The notes under the pieces: model-generated
Database searches by the model: none
The model's input: only the letters and a program-made list of their open reading frames with translations
What the model was told of the DNA's origin: nothing
From: Flavobacteriales bacterium
GTDB taxonomy: Bacteria; Bacteroidota; Bacteroidia; Flavobacteriales; TMED113
Assembly: GCA_002718895.1 (NCBI GenBank)
Contig: PBGD01000003.1
Location: 51,174-93,008 of the forward strand
DNA length: 41,835 nt
Reading direction: 5' to 3'
Position numbers and translations under genes: made by a program
Part shown: positions 35,194 to 41,835 of the stretch, in pieces
Numbering within the stretch: the stretch's first letter is position 1
Layout: the number at the start of each line of letters is the position of its first letter

Positions 35194-37785
35194 ATGAAGC
35201 ATGTACTATTAATAACTAATTTAATATTATTTCAGTATATAACCTGTGCACAAGGAGTATTAAATAAATCATTGATTGATGAAATGAACAATACAAGATT
35301 GGATGAGTATATTCCAATAGTTATTGAAATTAAAGATGATTTCGATGTCTTAAAAATTAAGGAAGAATTTAATAATTCTAAAACACCTGTAAAACAAAGG
35401 GCATCTATTATTTGTCAAAGAATGCAAAGCATCGCCAATGAGACTCAAAAAGACATTTTAAATTTTATTAAAAATAGTGAAGATTATCAAAACCTAACTT
35501 CATCATGGATTATTAATTGCATTTTTCTCGAAGCAAGAAAAAATCTAATTGATTCAATTTCAAATCATTCAGATATTCAAATAATTAATTTACAAAATAC
35601 TCAAGCTGATATAATTGAATACTTTAATAATGACTCACATAATAACATAGAAATTGAAAATGGCACTGAACCAGGAATTGAAGCCATCAATGTGCGTCCT
35701 TTATGGGACATGGGCTATACCGGGAGAGGTGGATTAGTTTTTAATTATGATACTGGGGTTTGGCCTGAACACCCTGCATATAAAAAAGGGTTTTTTGCAA
35801 ATTTTTACCCTATGAATCAATGTTGGGATGGATATTTTAGTGACTATCCAAATGGACATATTAGTGATCATGGAACACACACATTAGGTACAATAGCAGG
35901 CTTAGTAGCACCATCGAATGACACTATTGGAATTGCTTTTAATGCATATTGGATTGCAAATGACTTTGTTACTTCAACAGTTGAAACACTACCTCCAATA
36001 CAGGATATGATCACATCATTTGAATGGGCTCTAAATCCTGATAATGACCTATCAACTTACCATGATGTTCCTGATGTTATAAATAACTCTTGGAGATGGT
36101 ATAATGAAATAGACACATTTCAATGTGATGGATATGCTGTGGAATTAATGAACGTAATTGAAGCTGCAGGTATAGCCAATATTTTTTCTGCTGGAAATAA
36201 TGGACCTAATAATACAGGCGTAAGATCTCCTCAAAGAATTAATTCAAATTTAGTCAACACTTTTTGTGTTGGAAGTATAAATGCTAACAATCAAGACTTA
36301 TTAATTAGTACATTTTCTTGCAGAGGTCCTACTCAGTGTCCTGGTGAAGGGTCATTATCAATATACCCCGAAGTTGTTGCTCCAGGTCAAAATATTCGAT
36401 CTGCATGGGGAAATGACGGGTTTAATACAATTTCAGGCACTTCAATGGCTTCGCCTCACGTTTCTGGAGCAGTATTATTATTAAAAGAAGCTTTTCCATT
36501 TCTGTCAGGGGAAGAAATACTCCTGGCACTTTATAATACAGCAAATGATTTAGGAGAATTAGGAGAAGACAATATATACGGTATGGGAATTATTGACGCA
36601 TATGCAGCATTTAATTATCTTTCAAATAATTACATCCCTGAAGCACCAAAAATAAATAATGGAATAGAATTAATTAATGTAAGTAATCAACCTCAAAGAA
36701 TTAATTGTCAACAATATTTAAACCCTGTACTAAATATTTTTAACCATACAGATTCTATTATACCGCAACTAAAAGTTAGTTTTAAAGAATATGCATATAA
36801 TATGGATGTTGATTCCTTAATATTTAACACTGATTTAGGACCTTACGAATTCACTTCTATTCAAATCCCAAATATAGAAATTGAAAATTATGGTGATAAT
36901 GAGTATATGTTTAAAGTCAATACTATCAATTCATTAGTAGAAAATGACTATCACAATAATCAAAAAATGATTAGATTTAAACATAAACCCTTATTTGAAA
37001 CACCATATCATGAAGATTTTGAAAACGGAATTAAAGAGAATGACTGGCACATAGAAAATAATGATTATTATAGAACTTGGGATACAATTTCTACACAATC
37101 TAACATGCAAAATAATATAGCTGCTTATGTGAATTTATCAGGATATAATCCAAGAGCTCAACAAAAAGATGCACTCATTAGTCCCAACATTGTTTTAAAC
37201 ATGGACACTACTTTTATCCGTTTTAAATATGCTTATCAAAAAGCAAATAATTCATCTAAACAAGATACTTTAACAGTCTATGTGTCTACAAATTGTGGTG
37301 CAAGTTTTAATGACACAATATTTCAAAGCGGTGGAGATGATTTAAGCTCATTTAATATAGTAACACCTAATTTCATCCCACAAAACAATGATCAATGGCG
37401 TGATACAATAATTAATCTAAGCAATTATTTATCCCAAGAAATAATGTTAAAATTTGAGACTACTAATTTAAGAGGGAACAATATATTTATTGATGACATA
37501 GAGATATATAACAATGACAATAACAATGTAACTATTACAGAAAAAAAATTAGAAATTTCAATTAGACCAAATCCATCAAAAGGAATATTTGAAATTAATT
37601 CATATCAAAATTTTATTAATGATATTTTAGTTTATAGTAGCACTGGGCAATTAATAAAAAAAATAAATACTAATAATACTTTAGAAAATTTTAAACTAGA
37701 TTTAGGTAAAAACAGAGATGGTTTATATTTTTTAGAAGTTAAAACAAATAATACTCAATCAATCTATAGAATAATTAAACAATAG
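35194..37785 (+). CDS. T9SS-secreted subtilisin-like serine peptidase (S8)
   Basis: This secreted protease has 863 residues. A signal peptide (1-19, ending ITCAQ) and a propeptide-like region (20-150) precede the S8 domain. The triad is Asp186 in YDTGVWPEH, His226 in HGTHTLGT and Ser417 in GTSMASPHVSG; the oxyanion Asn lies in SAGNNGPNN. Downstream are a beta-rich region and a MAM/choice-of-anchor J-like sandwich (about 605-775, closing NNIFIDDIEIYN). A T9SS type A tail (from RPNPSKGIFEI to the end) completes it. It lies between the MbnP/MbnH-like pair and the YceI/DUF5777 operon, facing away from the first and towards the second. A role in that redox locus is not shown. Confidence 0.93.
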   Translation: MKHVLLITNLILFQYITCAQGVLNKSLIDEMNNTRLDEYIPIVIEIKDDFDVLKIKEEFNNSKTPVKQRASIICQRMQSIANETQKDILNFIKNSEDYQNLTSSWIINCIFLEARKNLIDSISNHSDIQIINLQNTQADIIEYFNNDSHNNIEIENGTEPGIEAINVRPLWDMGYTGRGGLVFNYDTGVWPEHPAYKKGFFANFYPMNQCWDGYFSDYPNGHISDHGTHTLGTIAGLVAPSNDTIGIAFNAYWIANDFVTSTVETLPPIQDMITSFEWALNPDNDLSTYHDVPDVINNSWRWYNEIDTFQCDGYAVELMNVIEAAGIANIFSAGNNGPNNTGVRSPQRINSNLVNTFCVGSINANNQDLLISTFSCRGPTQCPGEGSLSIYPEVVAPGQNIRSAWGNDGFNTISGTSMASPHVSGAVLLLKEAFPFLSGEEILLALYNTANDLGELGEDNIYGMGIIDAYAAFNYLSNNYIPEAPKINNGIELINVSNQPQRINCQQYLNPVLNIFNHTDSIIPQLKVSFKEYAYNMDVDSLIFNTDLGPYEFTSIQIPNIEIENYGDNEYMFKVNTINSLVENDYHNNQKMIRFKHKPLFETPYHEDFENGIKENDWHIENNDYYRTWDTISTQSNMQNNIAAYVNLSGYNPRAQQKDALISPNIVLNMDTTFIRFKYAYQKANNSSKQDTLTVYVSTNCGASFNDTIFQSGGDDLSSFNIVTPNFIPQNNDQWRDTIINLSNYLSQEIMLKFETTNLRGNNIFIDDIEIYNNDNNNVTITEKKLEISIRPNPSKGIFEINSYQNFINDILVYSSTGQLIKKINTNNTLENFKLDLGKNRDGLYFLEVKTNNTQSIYRIIKQ

Positions 37786-37787
37786 AT

Positions 37788-38315
37788 TTATTTTTTTATT
37801 AAACTTCCAGAAACATTAACTGCAATTGTATCAGCAATATTCATTCTAACAATTTTTGGAACTTTAATTTTATAATCTTTTAAGAAAACATTAAAGTTAG
37901 ATGAAAAATTGACTAAACTATCTTGAGTAACTAATTCTGTCTTGATGCTTACATTTTTTTCTTGACCATGAATACTTAATATGCCATTTGATAAAATGAA
38001 TTGAGTGGTGTCATCAGATAAAAATATATTTTCAGAAAACTTTCCTTTAAATGTTGAAAATTCATATACATCTGACTCCATATACTTTTCATTAAAATGT
38101 TTCTGCATTAAAGATGAAGGAAAAATAAATGTATTAATTGGTATCCTGAAAAAAAAATCTCCAGTTTCAAAATTCACAACTCCTTCCAACTTGTCAGAGA
38201 CAGCAGAAATATTTTCTAATGGGGCCCATGAAAAAAATGAAATTTTTGAATCATCAACAAAAAAGTTTTGGGCGAATGAAATAAAAGGAATAAGGGTTAA
38301 AATTAAAAAACGCAT
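37788..38315 (-). CDS. YceI-like periplasmic protein
   Basis: This exported protein of 175 residues has a signal peptide (1-15, ending ISFAQ). The body shows the YceI lipocalin-like pattern: DSKISFFSWAPLENISAVSD, GVVNFETGDFFFRIPINTFI and HFNEKYMESDVYEFSTFKG. Members with known structures bind polyprenoid lipids in a beta-barrel. The order cytochrome - DUF5777 - YceI is one I recall from other Bacteroidota, though its function is unknown. It starts 2 bases after the DUF5777 gene stop and ends 2 bases from the convergent subtilase stop. It is the last gene of the four-gene operon. Confidence 0.83.
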   Translation of the reverse strand: MRFLILTLIPFISFAQNFFVDDSKISFFSWAPLENISAVSDKLEGVVNFETGDFFFRIPINTFIFPSSLMQKHFNEKYMESDVYEFSTFKGKFSENIFLSDDTTQFILSNGILSIHGQEKNVSIKTELVTQDSLVNFSSNFNVFLKDYKIKVPKIVRMNIADTIAVNVSGSLIKK

Positions 38316-38317
38316 AA

Positions 38318-39211
38318 TTATAATTTAAATTCTCTACTAATGTTAAATCCAAAATGAACTCCACCTTCCGACCAAGAACCGTATGTTCTTGTTAAAAATC
38401 CAGACTCATGCATGGGCATCGAATTTGTTAAATGAAGCTGAAAAACATGGCCACCTGTTTCAATATCAACACCAAAAGAAAATGAATTATTATAATTGCT
38501 TTTATCATAATCAGATGGATTAAGTCGAAAAAAATATTCTGAATTAATTGAAATACTTTTACTTATTAAATATCTGAAACCTCCGCCAATCAGAAATGAT
38601 TGATTATGTTGATTCATAAATTCAACCATATTAAAATGAACTAATGATGGCATCAATTGAATGGATAATTTTCTATTAATTTTTGAAGCAATCAAAAGTT
38701 GATGTGAAAAGGATAGTCTAGATTGAAATGGATACTTAATAGCATGGGAGTGACCATTTGAATTAGTATGTAAATCTTTTTTTAAAGAATTAACAGCAAC
38801 ATTTGAAAAAAACACAACTGAAAAAGGCAAAAAATTAGAATCTTTTTTTTGTTGAATTAATAGTACTTTTAAAAATCCATCATAAGTTTTATCATATGTA
38901 CTTCTACCAAAACCAATCATCAAGTTGTTGATTAAACCATATTCAAAACCTACTCTAACTTTTGCTTGATCTAGTCCATAAAGCTCGTACAAGCCTCCGT
39001 TTAATTGTCCAAACCTATGAGAAATTCGCAGATCCAATTGGTTGGGTTCAAATAATTCAACAGAGTGACTATTGATAATTCTAGTAGATTTAAAAGTATT
39101 TATTACAATTTGACTATTATTGTTTATAGGTAATAAAGATTCTAGATCCATCTGCGCAAATGAAACAAATGGTATAATTACCGTCAATATCATGAAATAC
39201 ATTCTATTCAT
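38318..39211 (-). CDS. DUF5777-like outer-membrane beta-barrel protein
   Basis: This exported protein of 297 residues has a signal peptide (about 1-20, ending VSFAQ). Its alternating hydrophobic/polar strands fit a small outer-membrane beta-barrel. Features matching DUF5777 are FKSTRIINSHSVELFEPNQL, LDLRISHRFGQLNGG, VRVGFEYGLINNLMIGFGRS and the C-terminal HFGFNISREFKL. No enzymatic motif is present. It overlaps the cytochrome lipoprotein gene by 8 bases and is followed by YceI after 2 bases. Its constant company with heme and YceI proteins suggests a shared envelope function. Confidence 0.78.
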   Translation of the reverse strand: MNRMYFMILTVIIPFVSFAQMDLESLLPINNNSQIVINTFKSTRIINSHSVELFEPNQLDLRISHRFGQLNGGLYELYGLDQAKVRVGFEYGLINNLMIGFGRSTYDKTYDGFLKVLLIQQKKDSNFLPFSVVFFSNVAVNSLKKDLHTNSNGHSHAIKYPFQSRLSFSHQLLIASKINRKLSIQLMPSLVHFNMVEFMNQHNQSFLIGGGFRYLISKSISINSEYFFRLNPSDYDKSNYNNSFSFGVDIETGGHVFQLHLTNSMPMHESGFLTRTYGSWSEGGVHFGFNISREFKL

Positions 39212-39560
39212 TTTCAGGCATATTATTATTTACCCATATTGCAATTTTTTCTTTTTCACAATCAGTTAATTGGGGATGTCCCATGGGCGGCATTTGGGAT
39301 ATATTAGGATCAATTCCATATACGATATCACTTAGATTATAATATGAAATCATATTATAATCTAAAGGAATAGAGGAATTAGGTCCATGACAACCTGCAC
39401 ATTTATTAGATATAATAGTGGAAATAGATCTTTCAGCTTCTATTGCATTGTAATATATATTTTCAGTATTACATTCTAAAAAATCAAAATATTCTTCTTC
39501 ATTTTCTTTAGAGCAAGAAAATAAAAAAATAATAATTAAGAGGGAAGATAATCTAAACAT
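39204..39560 (-). CDS. mono-heme cytochrome c-like lipoprotein
   Basis: This 118-residue exported protein has a lipobox LFSC with Cys16 and a single heme site CAGCH (54-58, in SNKCAGCHGPNS). A possible axial Met lies in SQMPPMGHPQL (Met90 or Met93). Cys30 and Cys101 may form a disulfide. The terminal helix CEKEKIAIWVNNNMPENE is typical of small planctomycete/Bacteroidota-type cytochromes attached to larger systems. It sits 3 bases after the DPP IV-type gene and overlaps the DUF5777 gene by 8 bases. I expect it to carry electrons at the outer or inner membrane surface, partner unknown. Confidence 0.85.
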   Translation of the reverse strand: MFRLSSLLIIIFLFSCSKENEEEYFDFLECNTENIYYNAIEAERSISTIISNKCAGCHGPNSSIPLDYNMISYYNLSDIVYGIDPNISQMPPMGHPQLTDCEKEKIAIWVNNNMPENE

Positions 39561-39563
39561 ATT

Positions 39564-41690
39564 TTATTTATTATGTAATCTAATATAATCAATTATTTTT
39601 TGAATTAAGTGCAAACGATCTTTTCCCCTAACATTATGAGGGTGATCTGGATAAATAAAGTAATCAATTTTAATATTGTTATCAATAGCTTTTGTTACAA
39701 AATCTAATGAATGTTGAGGAACAACTATATCATCAATTAAACCATGAATCATTAATAATGGATTTTTTAATTGGGATACCTTATTAATTAAATTTGTTGA
39801 ATCATATCCATGAGAATTTTTATTTGGATGGCTCATATATCTTTCAGTGTACATTATTTCATAATAATTCCAGTTAGTTACTGGTCCCCCTGCCACACCA
39901 CATGTGAAAAAATCTGGATAATTCAATAGTAAATTTGTAGCCATAAAACCGCCGTAACTCCATCCATGAACCGCTATTCGTTTATGATCTACGTAACTTT
40001 GTTTAGTTAAATAATTATAACCTTTCATTTGATCAATCATTTCTATATTTCCAAGTTCTCCATATATAGCTTGTTCAAAATCTCTTCCTCTATTTTCTGA
40101 TCCTCTTCCGTCAAGAGTAAAAACAATATAGCCTTGATTAGCTAAATAATACATCCAAAGAGGTGCGCCACCTAACCATCTATTATTAATAAGTTGTACA
40201 CCAGGACCATTATAGACATAAAATAAAACTGGATATTTGATTTTTTTATCAAAATTATAAGGTTTTATAATTCTTGCATTAAGTTTGATATTGGCTTCTG
40301 TTTTGATTTTAAATAATTCTAATTCTCCTATTTTGTAATCAGAAAGCGGGTTGTTAGACTTTAAAAGCTCTGTAACAATGTTGCCTTTATTATTAATAAT
40401 TCTAGTTACTAATGGAATGGAAGTACTTGAGTACTTATCAATAAAAAAATTTTTTGAAGGACTTAATGCAAAATGATGATAATTACCATCAGCAACTATT
40501 TTTTTTTGATATTTTTTATTCAAATTAACATGCCACAAATCAACCCCTAAGCCATCAGAAGTAAAAGATGAAAAATAAATAATTCCGTCCTTACAACCGT
40601 AATAATCTTTTATTAAATATTTTTTATCTAAAATATTTTTAATGAATTCTCCATCAATATTATATAAAAATAAATTATCAGCACCATTTCGTTCAGAACG
40701 CCATAAAAATTGATTGTTTGATATGAACTCTATAGGATGAAGTGGTTGAACATATTTATCACTTTTTTCTTCAAGAAGAGTTGCAATAAGTCTACCATCT
40801 TTTACACTATATTTATTAAGTTTTAAATGATTTTGATCTCTATTCAAAAGAACTACATATATAAAATTATCATTTGGACCCCAACTAATATTGGTTAGAT
40901 ACTGCTCTTTAGGTTCTCCTGTTTTAAGATATATAGTTTTATTTTTTTTTATATCAAAAATTCCAATTGATACATGATGACTCTCGGTCCCTGCCATTGG
41001 ATATTTAATTATATTTGAATTAGTACCATTATTAGCAATATCTAAGAGGGGATAATCCATTACCATAGACTCGTCTTTTTTATAAAAAGCGATTTTATCT
41101 CCTGAATTAGACCAAAATGTACCTTTGTAAATTCCAAACTCGTATCTATGCACTGGGGCGCCAACAACTATATCTGGATTGGATTCATTTGTTATTGAAA
41201 GATGATTATTAGCTAAATCAACAATATATAGATTATTATCTTTAGTATATGCACACCAATTACGTTGAGAGTTAAAATCAATATTTAATGCACTTTCATC
41301 AAGCTCAAATAAAAAATTTGATTTACGAGGCCTTTTTGTATTGAAGCTATAATACTTTTTTTCATTCATAAAATGAATAGTGTGTGAATTAATCCACTTA
41401 ATTGATGGGAAATGACTTAGGTTTTCTTCACCAGAAAGAGAAAATGAAAGATCTTTGAGTAAAAGGGAATCCTTAATAGTATTAGTGTGGTCACAAATAT
41501 ATAGGACAGAATCAGATTTTAAATATGAAAAATTATCAATTTCACTATTCCAACTTAAAGATTTTAGTTTTTTAGGAGATAATAAATTCCATCTTTTTAA
41601 AACTGCATCTTCAAGAGTTAAATCTTTTTGACTAGTTACAGAAGATGTACATATGAGAAATAAAAATAGAGTAATGTATATTTGTTTCAT
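39564..41690 (-). CDS. second dipeptidyl peptidase IV-type serine peptidase (S9B)
   Basis: This is a secreted DPP IV-like enzyme of 708 residues, only partly similar to the one at 19506. A signal peptide (1-20, ending SSVTSQ) is followed by a propeller domain and the hydrolase domain. The triad is Ser578 in GWSYGGFMA, Asp654 in HGLIDDIVV and His685 in DHPHNVRG. The propeller lacks the strict DWVYEEE motif; VGAPVHRYEFGIYKGTFWS sits at that place, so the N-terminal reading pair may be reduced to one Glu and the specificity may differ. It is the first gene of the operon with the cytochrome, DUF5777 and YceI genes. Its start codon lies only 12 bases after a terminator that ends the tRNA genes. 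Confidence 0.92.
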   Translation of the reverse strand: MKQIYITLFLFLICTSSVTSQKDLTLEDAVLKRWNLLSPKKLKSLSWNSEIDNFSYLKSDSVLYICDHTNTIKDSLLLKDLSFSLSGEENLSHFPSIKWINSHTIHFMNEKKYYSFNTKRPRKSNFLFELDESALNIDFNSQRNWCAYTKDNNLYIVDLANNHLSITNESNPDIVVGAPVHRYEFGIYKGTFWSNSGDKIAFYKKDESMVMDYPLLDIANNGTNSNIIKYPMAGTESHHVSIGIFDIKKNKTIYLKTGEPKEQYLTNISWGPNDNFIYVVLLNRDQNHLKLNKYSVKDGRLIATLLEEKSDKYVQPLHPIEFISNNQFLWRSERNGADNLFLYNIDGEFIKNILDKKYLIKDYYGCKDGIIYFSSFTSDGLGVDLWHVNLNKKYQKKIVADGNYHHFALSPSKNFFIDKYSSTSIPLVTRIINNKGNIVTELLKSNNPLSDYKIGELELFKIKTEANIKLNARIIKPYNFDKKIKYPVLFYVYNGPGVQLINNRWLGGAPLWMYYLANQGYIVFTLDGRGSENRGRDFEQAIYGELGNIEMIDQMKGYNYLTKQSYVDHKRIAVHGWSYGGFMATNLLLNYPDFFTCGVAGGPVTNWNYYEIMYTERYMSHPNKNSHGYDSTNLINKVSQLKNPLLMIHGLIDDIVVPQHSLDFVTKAIDNNIKIDYFIYPDHPHNVRGKDRLHLIQKIIDYIRLHNK

Positions 41691-41702
41691 AAATGTTTTT
41701 TT

Positions 41703-41733
41703 AAAAAAAAAGCAGGTACAAGACCTGCTTTTT
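41703..41733. terminator. terminator behind the tRNA-Ala gene
   Basis: The arms AGCAGGT (41711-41717) and ACCTGCT (41723-41729) form a 7-bp stem around ACAAG. On the minus strand the stem is followed by eight T, so it ends transcription of the tRNA genes. On the plus strand five T follow, so weak action in that direction is possible. It lies directly upstream of the DPP IV-type gene start. Confidence 0.85.
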
Positions 41734-41734
41734 G

Positions 41735-41808
41735 TGGAGAATGTCGGAGTCGAACCGACGACCTCCTGCGTGCAAGGCAGGCGCTCTAGCCAGCTGAGCT
41801 AATCCCCC
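41735..41808 (-). tRNA. tRNA-Ala (TGC anticodon)
   Basis: The 74-base gene folds as a complete cloverleaf on the minus strand. The anticodon stem CCTGC/GCAGG encloses the loop CTTGCAC, giving the anticodon TGC. The acceptor GGGGGAT pairs with ATTCTCC through two G-U pairs, one of them at position 3 (G3) and no G3:U70 elsewhere, which is the alanine identity element. The T loop is TTCGACT. CCA is not encoded. The next tRNA lies 5 bases upstream. Confidence 0.97.
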
Positions 41809-41813
41809 ATTAG

Positions 41814-41835
41814 TAGTCTCGGGCAGACTTGAACT
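41814..41835 (-). tRNA. partial tRNA, probably tRNA-Ile
   Basis: Only the 3' part is inside the window: the T loop TTCAAGT, the T-stem half CTGCC, the acceptor half CGAGACT and a discriminator A. The wording resembles flavobacterial tRNA-Ile (GAT), and Ile-Ala pairs are usual in rRNA spacers, but the anticodon is outside the window. The identity is therefore an inference. No CCA is encoded. Confidence 0.6.

Overview
The window looks like a chromosomal stretch from a marine-type flavobacterium (Bacteroidota, probably Flavobacteriales). The evidence is very AT-rich DNA, dense gene packing with no gap above 185 bases, and few Shine-Dalgarno sites. There are also candidate promoters of the Bacteroidota TAnnTTTG type, three secreted proteins with type IX secretion (T9SS) C-terminal tails, and Bacteroidota-typical gene sets such as surE-lpxB, a fused branched-chain E1 and DUF5777/YceI/MbnP proteins. 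No phage, transposon, CRISPR array or complete rRNA gene is visible. Most of the window is core genome with short accessory patches.

Left part (1-14400): a partial DUF456 membrane protein, then purB facing an lhgO - UMF1-type MFS transporter - Bax-like glucosaminidase run. Next come acnB and the rpsF-rpsR-rplI ribosomal operon on the minus strand. On the plus strand dnaX, icd, a TlpA-like thioredoxin and a 17-repeat BspA-type (DUF285) surface protein are almost contiguous. AcnB and Icd catalyse successive TCA-cycle steps. dnaX carries a 12-A run exactly at the gamma/tau boundary and lacks the usual zinc-binding module.

Middle (14402-28160): a minus-strand run of a membrane hydroxylase, surE, a small membrane protein and lpxB (lipid A synthesis). 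An FkbM methyltransferase and a GlcD-like FAD oxidoreductase follow. Then comes a peptide-use operon (DPP IV-type peptidase, POT transporter, thioredoxin), tRNA-His, a flippase/acyltransferase pair for surface glycans, and a T9SS-secreted protein ending in a strong terminator.

Right part (28160-41835): a small unknown protein, a DUF4442 protein, the fused E1 dehydrogenase, murQ, a DUF6095 protein and yaaA. The most distinctive locus is 33177-41690. A lipoprotein pair resembling MbnP and MbnH (copper-binding protein and its diheme oxidase) is read divergently from a T9SS subtilase. Beyond it lies a four-gene operon (DPP IV-type peptidase, mono-heme lipoprotein, DUF5777 barrel, YceI). I read this as a periplasmic or outer-membrane redox/metal locus of unproven function. 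The window ends in a tRNA-Ala and partial tRNA (probably Ile) pair that is followed by a terminator rather than 23S rRNA.
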